A stretch of 64,000 bases of DNA from Vespula vulgaris (GCF_905475345.1 NC_066595.1:7559501-7623500); one strand, 5' to 3'; shown: positions 12,049-24,009, numbered from the stretch's first letter. Translations and numbers: made by a program. The notes: generated by a model not told the origin, from the letters alone.

Positions 12049-12056
12049 TTTCCATC
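11992..12056. repeat. CT dinucleotide microsatellite
   Basis: A long, almost pure CT run, the core at about 12005-12048. Confidence 0.93.
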
Positions 12057-12377
12057 GTCCCTCAACGTTGCGCCGTTACCGTCATCATCACCCCACCGAC
12101 GCGCCTTTTCGAACTCGCTGATTACTTTCTTGTTTCTCCATTTGTCTCGTTCGTTTCGTCGTAGGCAGATACCTACCAACGTCGAAGAGCTACGAACAGA
12201 AACGAGGAGTATCTTGCTTACGACCGGTTCTCAGACTTTCCCAGAGTCCTGCCCTGGTGGAAACTTTTTTGCTCGAAGCTCCTCCACGTTTCCGTACTCT
12301 CGTTTCTTCCCCGTCGATCGCTTCCTTCGAATCCATCGATTCGATCGATCGCCAATTCGAAACATCGTTCCTCGAAT

Positions 12378-12466
12378 TTTCTGTTCTTTTCTTTTTCTTT
12401 TTCCTTCCTTTCTTTTCTTATTATTCCTTTTTCTTTTTCTTCTTTTTTTTTTCTTTTTTTTTCTTT
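12378..12466. repeat. T/C homopurine-homopyrimidine tract
   Basis: Nearly 90 bases of pyrimidine with only a TTATTATT interruption. It could act as a polypyrimidine tract, but the next AG lies about 30 bases further on, so no acceptor is claimed. Confidence 0.8.
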
Positions 12467-13199
12467 AACCAATGCTCATACCATGCCTCCACGAAGGAAG
12501 ATCAAGTTATTTTCAAACTAAATAGATATCACTCAATCGAGAGTGAAACGGTGGATAAAATTTTACGCATGAGTTGAGCTATACTTTTACCGATAAAGAT
12601 AATTTCTTATCGCACGTTCCATTAACGTCATCTTTCTTTAACGGTACAGCGTCACGCCTTTGTAACGCTTCGGCACGTGTTCAAGAAAGAAATGTTCAAT
12701 GGAACAGGACGATCATATTCTTGGAATAAACGATTACAAATAATACTGAAGGAATATAACGAGCGATTAATTCATATATAACAGAAGTCTGTGAGAATTT
12801 GTTGCTTTGAATCGGTCGTTCTGCGACCGAAGTTTACAAGTTCCACGAATAGAAAATGTCTATCAATTACGTCTCCGAAGAAACGTATAATAAAAACGAT
12901 GACAGACGAAAAGATGGGAATTTTCGCGAAATCCGTGAGCACAGTTTTACGACGCTGACAAAAATTCAAGCGATTTGACCGACCCTCCTCGGACTTTGCC
13001 TGCCGTGAGCAACCAGGATAATGCCCGATGTTAAAAGGTCGGTTATACGCCGCGAAAGAATTCTTCGAGGCAAATGACAAAGCTCCGAGAAGCCGTAGGG
13101 CGGTACTCAACGAATGTAATTGTCTTTATGACATACTTTACGTGGAAAAGAATTAGCCGAGTAGTCGTGAACTTTGGATGATCACGAAGAAGTTGTTAT

Positions 13200-15440
13200 C
13201 TTTAAGAAACGAGAGAAAAAAATCAGAGGTATCTGATCCATGAATATAATCACCGAACGAATTTTCATTTTCTTTTTAATTTCAATTAGGTTTCTACAAC
13301 CTTCGATGGAATCGATCGCAAGCGCATAAATTAGGTAGTAGTCGGAGTGATGGTTTTTTCGTTCGTCTGTCGTTTCTCTTTTGCGTTTGTTCGCTTTTGA
13401 ATTCCGATTGGAGACGCTCACGAGAAAGTTAATCGGAAATTGTTCTTGTCGTGGCACATCTGAAAATCAAAAGGAAAGGTAAGAAGGGAAGGGCGAGACT
13501 CGCGCATCGTTCGATTCGATGAGTCGTCCTTCGGCTCGAACTCGCCGTGGTGTGGAGAGGCGAGGCATTATTCGTTTGGAAAATTTATGTTCCGGCTATT
13601 CGAAGGTTAAACGCGTTTCGTACGTTAATCTTATCGAGAAGGAGCGGACACGACAGACGGACGATGAAACTCTCCGTGCAAACTCACCTTGTATGGATTC
13701 CGGCGAGGCTGGCTCCTTATCGATTCGGCCGAGCGCGTCGCTGGCTGCAACAAAAAGTGCAACGGGCTCTCGTTAGTGACGTTTCGTTAAAACTCGACGA
13801 AGAAACTTTTCCCTTTCGTTTCCCCCTCCCCCTCCGCCCCTTTCAAATTGACGGGACACCATTTCAAAAGGACTCGCGCGACAGTCACGCGCGCATCCGT
13901 ATTTATGAGTTAGCTCGACGACGAGTCGAACGTGATTTTAGAAAAGAAAGGCCCACGAAGTTTCTTTCCTTTTCCCCTTCCTTTTATCCCGAGGATTGAT
14001 TCGTCATTGGTTCGACCTCGCGAAACTCCGTCCTACGCGAAATCTGCACACACGAAAAAACTCTATTCATGCGTTCGATCGAAAGGACTGGTTTTTCGAT
14101 TTAATTAAAGAACGTTCGGTCGCACGCTTCCCCTTCCGCAATGAGACCAAGATTTCTGACAGAGATATACAGCTCCTTTCCATTTTACGTTAATCCTTAC
14201 GGGTAACACCCTCGACAGAGGTTATCCCGCATGAATAACGACTTTCGAGATAGCCACATTCGGACTGATTAAGCCATACGTGCGGATGGAACTCCGAGAT
14301 AGTTCCTTCGAATTATGCTAAATCACTTTCGGTCCTTTTCACGAGTGCAATTTCTTGAAAGAGGAGAACGTAGGAGAGGAACGATAGTCCGTCCATTGTC
14401 CGCGGTCTCGTTCGATCGATCGATATTCAAATAATCTATTTGATGGACCCTTCCTGGGAGAGAACGTAGACCGAGGAAAAAGAAGATGGTGGTAATTCGG
14501 TGAGAAGATGACCACCATACGTCAGCGGAGCACCGGTAGGGTGGCTCGCCGATGTGACCGACCCTAAGGGCGGCCACCTACTACACCCTGGGGGGTCGCA
14601 ACTCACCCCCGAAACGACTGTATTCAGATAATCCCACCTTTCCGCTCCTCCTCGCGTCTTCGCCGTAGACGCTGGACGACATTCGGAGTTTCCTAACCCT
14701 CGCAAATGGACGGTAGATAAATAAGAAAAATACAGAGAGAAATGGTACGGCGTCGATAACGAAATGTCTTTCCATTTAGGTGACCGCGCCGAAGAAGAAA
14801 TAAGGCGACGCGAACAATGTAACATCCTTGATGCGATCGCTTCATTATTGAACGAAGGACTGTCTTTAGAAACTGGCACACGCTTACATTAAATATGAAC
14901 GGTGGCCTCGTGCGGATATCTATCTAATTATAGTCCGCGAACGTTCGACTTTTTCTGGTGCACATTAGACGCAAGTGTAATAACGCCCCGAGCACTCGAT
15001 AAAAGAAAAAAGAAAAAAAAAAAAAACAGAAAAAATGATTAAATCGTCGTGTATTATTCATGGGTGCTGAGAAACGTCGGGAATCGTCGTAATGAATATC
15101 AACGACATCGTTGCAACAACGACTACGACGACAAATATTCCTGAGAGTAGATTCCCTCGGCCTATACCATTCCCATTCGTAGCAAGGTAATTTTTATCAT
15201 TGTCGATTTAAGAAGGTAAATGCGATCGTCCATCGAAAAGAAATGAATACGTTTCGAGTTGGTCGCGACTCGGTGCGCGCAAATGTTGAAATATCGCAAC
15301 GGACTTTGTGGAGATACGATCGCGAATAAATGCGGAGCACCCCTCTCTGGAGAGTCATAAAACAGTTGCGACTTGCACATGCCCCTTTTTTCTCGCTCCT
15401 CCGTTCGCCGATTCGATCCGGCTGTTCGCTCGGTCGTAGC
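13200..15440. other. CpG-rich DNA, no gene supported
   Basis: TCG/CGA-dense DNA with several overlapping frames on both strands (13519-13999 plus; 14323-14881 minus). None has paired splice signals or a recognisable domain, and opposite-strand frames are open over the same bases, as expected from low stop density. A G-rich block with GGGTGGC, GGGGGGTC and GGCGGCC motifs lies at 14535-14605 and may be regulatory. Confidence 0.4.
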
Positions 15441-15449
15441 ATTCGAGTT

Positions 15450-16006
15450 CGCTTTTGGTCAGTCAGGAAGTGAGACGATTTATTGGCACCTACCTGCCAT
15501 TTAAACCCATTATCTGATCTCCCGGATAAGCAAATCTACTTATAAACGCGTTAAATTCCACGTATGAGAATGATAAAAAAAATTAAATGTAACGAGGGCA
15601 CAGCTGATAATTTAAACTTAATTAATTCAACGTTCGAGAAGGATAAATAAAGAAATTAAATTATCCAGACGGTTATCGATTTTATAATTATTTCCGAAGG
15701 AACGCGCGCGACTAGTAGGATTTCGCGTGGAAAGAATCGGCCACGCATTAATTCTGAAGTATTCCACGAAATTACAAACGTACGGTAGTCTCGCCGATGA
15801 CTTATTAATTTGGCAGGATCAGTTTCTGTCAGTCCGGCAATTGCGTGTCTACCGTTGGCAGCACGTGCTTCTCAGTATTCATAAAGGTCATCGATGCGAG
15901 CTTCGTGCGAGTGAGCGAGCGAGAGACCGACCGACCGACCGATCGACCGAATCCTTTTCGTGCACGTACGAACAAGTAGTAAGAGGAGAGACAGGCCATT
16001 CACCAG
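15450..16006 (+). promoter_or_regulatory. Possible promoter and untranslated first exon
   Basis: The region contains arthropod initiator-type TCAGT cores near 15459, 15829 and 15872. Downstream lies a CpG-rich leader with a GAGCGAGC run and an ACCG tetramer repeat (about 15924-15950). The block ends at a consensus donor, CACCAG then GTACGT, at 16006/16007. A CpG-rich leader, no convincing ATG and a strong donor are typical of a first exon ahead of a long intron. An open frame without an ATG spans it and is not taken as coding. The start site is uncertain, and the initiator core is short enough to be chance. Confidence 0.3.
15924..15950. repeat. ACCG/ATCG tetramer repeat
   Basis: About six copies of the tetramer ACCG with one ATCG variant, inside the candidate leader. 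Confidence 0.85.
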
Positions 16007-16313
16007 GTACGTTAAGGAGGCACCTGTACGGATACTACGACTCAAGTACTACAGACAGGTGCTTCACCGTACTCTCGTCGAGACGAGTATAGCTATACCT
16101 GCCGAGTTAGCACGAAAGACGAGAGCGTGCCAGCCCCGTCATTATTTTCCGATTACGATCTTCTTCCGCCCGTAGCGGAATCATCGATCGAAAGTCTTTC
16201 TCGTCAACTTTGTCTTAACTTTTAAGTTACCTCCGAGCGTTTTAATTGTTACCAAGATCTGCCTATCACCGTATGGAAAAATATCGAAAATACGAATTGG
16301 AAACGATACTTAC

Positions 16314-16557
16314 CATCGGAATACTCGTCGTTATTAATTCGTCGATAGAAAAGAACTCGCCTGTAGACATGCTCGATCGAGCTAGAAGTAACGGAAAAAC
16401 GGATTTTAATATTTCAATAGTTCCATCGGCCTCGATAACAATAAGCGTAATAAGCATAGAAACGTCCGAGTTGCTTCCACCGATGGGTTGCGGCAGAAGA
16501 GGTGGATAAAATATTAATGCTGACATTTGGGGAAGACTTTGCGGTATTTTAACCATC
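16314..16557 (-). CDS. Candidate first coding exon, unknown protein
   Basis: On minus, an acceptor-like CCTTGCAG is followed at once by GATGG, and the frame from that ATG (16556) is open for exactly 81 codons to a strong donor, CCGATG then GTAAGTATC, leaving phase 0. The peptide is balanced: a Pro-rich start, a long hydrophobic middle (roughly residues 35-65), and several Met. Nothing in it is recognised. The acceptor lacks a good polypyrimidine tract, and the opposite strand is also open, so chance remains likely. The donor is the strongest element. Confidence 0.27.
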
Positions 16558-16735
16558 CTGCAAGGTGGCCACGCTTCCACGACGCTTGAGTAACGTGGCT
16601 ACGCCCGGCACATTGTTATATCTAACTTTTGGCAATTCGCTTCGAAGCAACGATATATTGTAATCAAAGGGAAGGCGAATTCGTGTTGGTCTCCCGACTG
16701 TATTCCTTCTTCTCACCCTTCTTTCTCGGTCCACC

Positions 16736-16894
16736 ATGAATACGAGATGCGGCATCTGGATACGGTATCTAGTTTGCGTGGCGGCGAGCCAGACCGCGCA
16801 TCAATTTTTGAGGAGACGCTTCTTATACTATATGTATGCAACACCCTCCATCGCTGATGCGGAGAGCACGTTTCTACTACGACTCCTAGTCTAG
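16736..16894 (+). CDS. Candidate 52-residue small ORF
   Basis: ATG in a near-ideal eukaryotic start context (GTCCACCATGA) opens a 52-residue frame ending in TAG. The N-terminus (residues 5-18) is moderately hydrophobic and ends in small residues (AAS), vaguely like a signal peptide; an Arg-Arg-Arg run follows at about residue 26. No homologue is recognised. The frame overlaps a repeated 24-bp element that recurs at 39046. Confidence 0.15.
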   Translation: MNTRCGIWIRYLVCVAASQTAHQFLRRRFLYYMYATPSIADAESTFLLRLLV

Positions 16895-17511
16895 AGAGAT
16901 AGTCCGCTATAGGGGTTGTACGTAGTACCAGTACCTAGTACAGAGCCCTTAGAAAATCGTGTGAATAGTGATGAGACGAAATCATGGAAAAAGAGTACTC
17001 TTTGCTTTGACTCGTCACGCGCACTCTCGGCATTTATTTGAGTATTCTTGGCTTTCTGATTTTTATCTATGATACATCCAGTGTATCGATTATTACGCAA
17101 CGTCTGACCGACGAAAAACGAAATAAATTTATCTCTTTCTTTCGAAATGCTCCGAAGGATTTAAAAAGCAATAAGAAAGAAATGAGAGAAGAGTAAGACT
17201 TTTTCCAATTAAAACCGACGCCATTGTAAGTTCATTTTTAAAAGAAGAAGAATATTCCCTTCCACCTTTGGACATAATGAGTAGGAAAAAGAAGGGAAGA
17301 GTTGTAGGAGGAGACAGAGAAGGGGAGTACGGTTGGAGAGCGCGATAATGGCGGCCGTTATGAAGAAATCAAGCCACCTCCAAGCCACCCCCAAGCTACT
17401 GCACGACCCCCGGCGAGGCAGCCTCGTACCCACTTGATCTTCCGTTTCCATAGCGACCGCCTTGTGTCCAACGAACCCCCACGCTGCTTGCACGAAGGAA
17501 GAACCGATGGA

Positions 17512-17513
<2 letters not shown>

Positions 17514-17559
<46 letters not shown>

Positions 17560-17561
17560 GA
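17514..17561. repeat. GA dinucleotide microsatellite
   Basis: Pure GA run followed by GAAAGA variants. Confidence 0.94.
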
Positions 17562-17699
17562 GTCTTTCGTCTTATTATGAGAATCGCTCCACCCGCGAAA
17601 GGATTGCACCCAGAGTTAAAAACCTCTTTCTTACCTTTCTCGACGCCACAAAACTACTCTTCTTCTTCCTAAAGTTATGACTTTTAAAATGGTGTCGTA

Positions 17700-18840
17700 G
17701 AGTTTTACGATTATTCTCAAGTGCAGCTGTCTAATGAATTATTTTTAACGATATCGTGAAAAGGAGTTCTAACGATCATGTAAAAATCAAAAGATAGAGA
17801 AGGGTGACTGTTAGCAATTAAACGTTAACACGTAAGCTGTCGCACACGTGCGTCGGCGAGAAAAAGCGAACAAGAATGGTCGTTCGATCGATCGATCATC
17901 TTTGGGGTGTTAATCGCTCTCGAACGACGCTTAATCCGTCGATGAAACTGATGGATTTCAAAATAATTGCTCGTCGTCGATGGTGATTCGAACGAAGGGG
18001 AGGAGAGAAAGAGAAAGCGAAGGTGTTTGAGCGAAGAGAAAGAGAGAGAGAGAGAGAGAGAGGGTGATTTGCTTCACTTTGCTTCGAAGCTTTCCCCGCC
18101 CTTTGCAGATGTCGAAGAACGTGAACGTGTCTCTGATATAGAGGGTGAAAAAGAAAGAGGGAAGGAGAGAGAGTATACGTGAACACGAATATAGAACAGA
18201 GAGAAGAGATCGAAAGAATGGTCTAGCGTGGATAAAGAAATGATAATGAAAGGGTTGAGGGTCGCGTGCCGTTCTATCGATGCACCGACCTCCTCCAATA
18301 CACCTTTATTGCTTTCTATACCCCAATACTAACACTTCGATTTGTTTTATCCCGCAGTAATAAACTCGCTTGAAAATGTCTTAAACGTTATCTCTTTTTT
18401 TTCAACAAAGAAAATTTTTTTCGACAAAAAAGTCAGAAAAATATTTTGATATTTATTGTAATGTTTCTGTATATATCTTCTTATACGTTCAACCATATTG
18501 ATCATTAACTAAATATTTACTCTTCGACGAAAGAAAATATTTCTAAAGTACAATGTCAAATATAATCGTATTAGTTCAGAGACTATTATCAGAAACATAG
18601 AAAAGTCGGTACGAGGTAGTACTGGCGCGCGTTATTACCAGTTTTTCGTTCGAATTACCGTGAAACTACGCAGATACGTTGTCGTCGTTGTACAGGTGTT
18701 CGTTGAACGTAGACGAAAACGAGGAGCCATTAACGCGTTCGCAAGTAAACGGCCGCACGCGGTCAAACCCGTGGGGGTGGTCTAGCTTTTCCTCGAGAAT
18801 AGCGTTGGATGAATTTGTGCCTCGGGCATAGAACAAAGAG
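17700..18840. other. No gene seen; GA-rich patch inside
   Basis: Spacer with GA-rich DNA at 18000-18063 (pure GA run at 18041-18063) and again near 18150-18175. A GATCGATCGATC run lies near 17886. Frames over the GA patch are repeat translation. Confidence 0.45.
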
Positions 18841-18850
18841 AAAGCTGTAG

Positions 18851-18880
18851 GAAGAAGAAGAAGAAGAAGAAGAAGAAAAA
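18851..18880. repeat. GAA microsatellite
   Basis: About nine GAA units with an A-rich tail. Confidence 0.9.
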
Positions 18881-19199
18881 AGGTTCTGGGGGAAGGAGCG
18901 AATGTGAATGTTCCACGCGGCGACGTAATGGAGTCGACTTATTCGTTAAAGAAACGTCTCGGCTGGGTGCAATCGAGTAGACGCGTTGTGGCCGTAGAGA
19001 AGAAGGATGAAGAGACGGATCGGAGTATCAATAATTCCTCGCTCGAATTAATGTACAAAGGATCCAAGCGATATGCATCGGGAGAGACGCACAAAATTAC
19101 CTCGAATTGTGATTAACGACTTTTAAACTAACGCTCGTGGTGTTCGCTGAAATTGACGCCGTTCATTAAAGTAACATGCCGATATTCTATGATTATAGA

Positions 19200-19252
19200 A
19201 AAAGGAAAGAAGAAAAAAAGAAAAGAAAAAAAAAGGAAGAAGAAGAAGAAAC
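19200..19252. repeat. A/G-rich purine tract
   Basis: AAAG/GAAG-type purine run of about 50 bases. Confidence 0.75.
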
Positions 19253-19781
19253 GTTACTTTCGTCGTTTAATATTTATCGAAGAAAGTCGGTATCCCTCTT
19301 ATGACGCAAAACAAGTAGAAATTCTTCTATACGTTTTATCTACGTGTTACGCAAATTTACCGTATACTAATTATTGATCTAATTACTGGTTACACCATCA
19401 AAGTCGTGTTAGATCGATTCCGACGATAATTCTTAGGCAGATCGAGAGAGAGAAAGAGAGAGAAAAACTCGATTCTAGTGAAGAAATTAATTAGTAGGAA
19501 GTACTTAGCGATACAAAGAAGGCGTTGTACAATTTCTTTCGTATAAAAACACGAAGTAAACGCGTTCGCTATTACAATTTTAATGAAACGTATGTAGTAT
19601 AGAAGGTTACTAGCTGTGGTAAATGCGTCGTCCCGATCGTATCTCTTTGCGCATGATATCGATTTCTGAAATCGATGTTAATAAGAGAGAATATGCAAAA
19701 TAGTGAGGAAGACCAGTTGCAGGAATCGAAAGAAGAATCGAAGAAGAAGGCGATCGGTATTATCGCGTCATTATCATCATC

Positions 19782-19783
<2 letters not shown>

Positions 19784-19832
<49 letters not shown>
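19784..19832. repeat. CGT trinucleotide array
   Basis: About 16 perfect CGT units, preceded by ATC/ATT degenerate units (19768-19783). It reads as poly-Arg or poly-Ser in plus frames and as poly-Asp in one minus frame. The perfect units make recent expansion more likely than selection on a protein. Each unit carries a CpG. Confidence 0.95.
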
Positions 19833-19833
<1 letters not shown>

Positions 19834-20079
19834 TTTTGATCATCGTTTCGTCGTGTTTCATTATACGAGCAAAGCGTCGTTGCGTGATCCATTCCGTCGC
19901 AGATTAATCGCGCTCGTTCGAGCGATTAATTAATAGGCGCTGGTCGTTTTTATCGCTCGCATGAGCTCTGCATAAAACGTTCTCGCACACGAACTACACC
20001 GAGAATGAAATATTCATCAAAATGCAAATGTGCGCGAGTCGCGTCGTATAATCCATTTAAAAATAATCTAACGACAGAA

Positions 20080-20290
20080 TTTCGCCTTAATTGGCACAAT
20101 AGCTACCGCCGACGTGGCGGCTCGCGTTGCTTCGGCCAGTATCATGGTAACCTTCTTAGTCCTGACAATTAAGAGCGATATGCGGGAGATCCTGTGTGCG
20201 TAGCGCGTGCTGCCCGTCCCTCCTGTCGTCCCTCTTGACGTCCCTCTTACCGTCCCTCTTGCTATCCCCTGTTCTATACCCTATACAGAT
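20080..20290. promoter_or_regulatory. Regulatory-looking block with a 12-bp minisatellite
   Basis: Unique, GC-richer block with CTTAATTGGCAC, ACAATTAAGAGC and GGCGGCTCGC motifs. It is followed at about 20216-20265 by four imperfect copies of a 12-13-bp CGTCCCTCTTGA unit. There is no open frame of note. Confidence 0.25.
20216..20265. repeat. Minisatellite, unit about 12 bp
   Basis: Four copies of the core CGTCCCTC with a variable T/C-rich spacer, each differing by one to three bases. Confidence 0.75.
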
Positions 20291-20754
20291 GCTGGTCGTA
20301 ATGACACGGTAATTAGAGAGGTTTGTCGGCAATTAACATCTTGAATTTCATCGCAGCCATCGCGAACGTACTTACTTGCTATCGGTCGTTATTATTCTAT
20401 CTTATTATTCTTTTATCCGGAGATTGGTATTCGTTCGAGTTATTTCTCATCTATTGCAATTTCAATTTTTCGATAAAGAAATATTCATTAATTGTTTGGA
20501 CGAGCAAGTAAACGAGAACAAAGTCTTCTGATAAGAAAAGAAATCGAATATCGGCTTGGATACGCCACTCCCACTCTAACTCCCTCTCCTTTTCCTTCAG
20601 CTTCGCTCGCGGATATAATTTCCCGGGGCAAGAAGTTTCTAATGACGGAAAATCTAATATATATCGCTTCGAAGCGGAGCTCCGCCATTGCCGCGCGAGC
20701 AGCTTTTCTTGTAATTAAGTTATAACTAAGGGCGAACGTGGCTGCCGTGTTCGT

Positions 20755-20885
20755 TCGTGAACGGGGGTATGGGAAGTAAAGAGAGGAAAGGAAAGGAAAG
20801 GAGCGCTTGGATGGCGAATGAGAGAAAGAGAGAAAGAGAGAAAGAAAGAGATGGGAGGGAAAGGTAGAGGGAGAGCGCAACTCCT
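20755..20885. repeat. GAAAG/GAGA purine tract
   Basis: An imperfect purine tract with GGAAA pentamers followed by AGAGAGAA units. The serine-rich minus-strand frame across it is repeat translation. Confidence 0.7.
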
Positions 20886-21302
20886 CGCAAGAGTGGAAAA
20901 CAATAAGAGGGCCCCGTTAATCCGGACGATATATTATATCCAATGAGAGTGCTTCTGGCAGACTCGACACGATTTCATGTCCGTGTATATGTACTATGAA
21001 GCAAACCGAGGAATATGGCGAAGGAGATACGGAAGATCGGGCTTTAAACGAAGAATCTTCCTCCGATCGATTCTATCAAAAGTTTCTTTTCATATTTCTT
21101 ACATCTTTTCTTACATTACGATTAAATACTTTTCTCATACGGCTTTCGTGTCTATTCGAGTGGTAAAAAAAAAAGAAAAAAATAATGGAAAAAGAATTTT
21201 TGACGAGGTCAGTTCTTATACAAGAACGATAAATAGGTTAAAGCTTAAACTTCGAAAGTTACGATAGATACTTTATTAAGTTCTTCGTATATACATATAT
21301 AA

Positions 21303-21303
<1 letters not shown>

Positions 21304-21341
<38 letters not shown>
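21304..21341. repeat. AT dinucleotide microsatellite
   Basis: About 19 AT units. Confidence 0.94.
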
Positions 21342-21343
<2 letters not shown>

Positions 21344-21715
21344 TAGATATAATATATCACGAGTGTGTTTTAATTCGCGATAATAATCGAGTTAACGATT
21401 GCGTTGCATTCAATCGGAAAATACTCGAGACTCTCGAGATAAAAAGAAAAGGATAGAATGTAAGAAAGGTGGACTTTGCCGATAATAATCGTAGCGTGCA
21501 AATATCGATAATAACTCGACGTGTAAGAGGAAAGTGAGAGAATGGGTTTCGAACATCGGTTCGAAAGGAACAACTCAATTGTGTTAAATCGAATTAGCTG
21601 GCAGCCCTGCCGGAGATGTAATTAATTTATTTCAGCGCCATCTTGCTTGCGACGGCCAGAAAAGAAATATTATTTCTAACGCATGGCTGGATAAGACTAG
21701 GAACTACAGAAGAAG

Positions 21716-21749
21716 GAAGAAAGAGAGAGAGAAAACGAGAGAGACAGAA

Positions 21750-21782
<33 letters not shown>

Positions 21783-21783
21783 G
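21716..21783. repeat. GA microsatellite with GACA variants
   Basis: GA units interrupted by AGACAGAA. The purest part is at 21760-21783. Confidence 0.9.
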
Positions 21784-21987
21784 GTGAAAGGAAGATAGCT
21801 TCGGTGCAATTTAACGAACGCTTTGGAAAAAGAAGTGTTTCGGTTCACGAGCGTGCAAACGTTACTTTACGTGTACTTTAAATCTATCGGTGCTATAAAA
21901 ACGCGTTCACGTGTAACCAACGAACGAATGTAGCCTTTCGTTAACGAGGAGTTCAACTCATAACGCTTAATTAAGCTGCCGTGTACG

Positions 21988-22010
21988 AAGTAAGTAAGTA
22001 AGTAAGTAAG
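21988..22010. repeat. AAGT tetramer array
   Basis: Nearly six perfect AAGT copies. Each TAAGTAAG resembles a U1-binding donor tail, but no exon is associated. Confidence 0.9.
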
Positions 22011-22724
22011 GTCCAGAGGGAGAAGAGGATGCTCGTAGGACCGCGATCGTGACCGGTACAGAGGCCAGGAACGCGGTCAGATCGAACGATAACGATCCGA
22101 TAAGCCGCCCTCCCAAGATCGCGGTAAGCCTTTCGTTAAGTGCATTGACAAAAGAACAAGCCGGTTTCGCGCTCGCTTATGAATATGCTCGGCGAAACGA
22201 GTATACTTTTACTTTAAATATTCTTGCAAACGAAAATTCACTATCATTTAACGAAATTTATTTCATTATCCTTATGGCATAAAACTATTTCTTTAAAATT
22301 ACTTATAATCTACCTTTGGAAATGAATCGATGGACGCACGAGAAATCCGCCGATAATGCGTCAGCATAACTGACATTCGACCTATCGAAGTATAATCCTC
22401 TTAAACTATCATTATAAGCTTCACGAGGGAAACACCACAAGTGCTTGCCAATGTTTCATTAAAATTCATGAATTAATAAGATGCCACGCATATGCAAAAT
22501 ATTTTTTTCTCGAATTGTAGTGGTTAATTTTGAAAAAGAAGTGAAATCTTGGCGATTTAATTTCATTTTTTGCTATTAGATATAGACATATAACGAGATA
22601 CTATCTATGTTTACGAAGAATGAAAGCTATGGGTTTGGTATTCGGCAAAGAAAAATATCATCCAAACTGATCGACAAAGTGGAGGGATAAGAACGAGGCA
22701 AGAGCGAAGAATTCGAGTGCATCT

Positions 22725-22925
22725 ACAGATTATCTGCAGCGGATAGACCGAATAGGGTTGCCAGCTATTGAAAGCACGAAGGGTGGAGTTTAAAATGGCG
22801 AGGTTTTCTATCTCGACCTAAAGGCAACCCCAATCGCTATAGGCTCGCCTAATCACAGCGAGGGGGTTGGTTTTGCATTTTAATTCGCTGCCAGTAAAAG
22901 TATTGCCACCCTTTTTATTCGATCT
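22725..22925. promoter_or_regulatory. Regulatory-looking block with a strong hairpin
   Basis: A GC-richer unique block in AT-rich DNA, with no open frame. It carries a stable inverted repeat (22825-22869; arms CAACCCC/GGGGTTG and TCGCT/AGCGA), a TTTTAATTCGC core and a GCCACCCTT motif seen again near 34.6 and 39.7 kb. The hairpin could be an RNA element or a composite factor site. Confidence 0.3.
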
Positions 22926-23043
22926 CCCGACTTTTTTCCCTTTCTATTTATTCCGTTCTAATGGAGTCTCGTGCAATAAACATTTTTGATATTTCGAAAT
23001 GCGTTAGAAAAATTTACATACTTCGTATAGCTTGATTGTTAAA

Positions 23044-23086
23044 AATAGATAAATAGATAGATAAATAAATAAATAAATAAATAAAT
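23044..23086. repeat. AAAT/AGAT tetramer array
   Basis: About ten tetramer units, AGAT first and AAAT after. Confidence 0.92.
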
Positions 23087-23783
23087 GAAAAAGAAAAGAA
23101 AAAGGAAATGACGAAAAATGGATTGTCATAATGCGATATCAGGGTTATAGTTACGAAAAAATTGGTATTCATCGTAATACAAGTAATGGACCTTATTTGA
23201 AATGACACATTGGCTCATGCGGGAACCTTATTTCTTTTATGCATGCTGGTAGTATCGGTCATTGTGATGGCAGGCGTGAATATAAGAATATAAAATGGTC
23301 TATGAGAAATATAGTAATATACTATACTATCCGACCGGAGATTGTAATCGATATATCTTAAACAAGGACTTTTTCCATATAAACTTACGTATTCGAAAAG
23401 CAGGCTTAGTATCGGCGTGCATCTTCTTGCTTTGAAAATAGACAACTCCGATAACCATTACAGACTTTTGAAAATGATGCCCTTACAAATATCAATAACA
23501 AAGTATCTGTTGATGTTCTCTTATAGATAATTGTTATCTATAAACGAACCTGCTCGGTAGAATCGAGTTATACCTTCCTGTAACCTCCAAAATGCTGAAC
23601 GATGTAAACAACACGTAATCAAAACTCAAAGGAACTTTACGTTCTCATTTAGTATACATTGGAACGATCACGAGATAATAACTTTTCGAAGATTCAAACG
23701 TACAACACTCACACTAAACATTCTTCATTTTTGCCTGTGTATTATAATGATATACCATTTAGATTAATTATATCTTTTTCCAG

Positions 23784-23877
23784 GATTTTGAAGATATTGT
23801 AGGTTTCGAATGAACAGAATTAGCACATTTTAGTTGTACTTGGTCATCTTAACTTGTCGGTTGCGACTTGTCTACTG
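23784..23877 (+). other. Candidate exon, noncoding or carrying a stop
   Basis: A strong acceptor (TATCTTTTTCCAG, ending 23783) and a fair donor (CTACTG then GTGAGC at 23878) bound 94 nt. All three frames contain stops. In the first frame nine sense codons (DFEDIVGFE) precede TGA, so it could be the end of a reading frame or part of an untranslated transcript. No partner exon can be named. Confidence 0.18.
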
Positions 23878-23962
23878 GTGAGCCAAGAGCTGTCCGTTCA
23901 AGTTGGTCAGCATTGCCCTCTCTTCTCAGCTAGCCTGAGGGTGCACCCCCGCAGACCCTCGA

Positions 23963-24009
23963 GAAAGATGGAAAGAGAGAGAGAAAGAGAGAGAAATATC
24001 AAGCGAGCG

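Noticed and set aside
12772..13110. 112-codon minus-strand frame
   Set aside because: It begins at TTG rather than ATG, has no acceptor at its start, and nothing in it is recognised.
13547..13999. 150-codon plus-strand frame
   Set aside because: CpG-rich DNA open in several frames; no start context or splice sites, and the first codon is not in a good context.
19572..19892. Minus-strand frame with a poly-Asp run
   Set aside because: Poly-Asp comes from the perfect CGT array; outside it there is no coding evidence.
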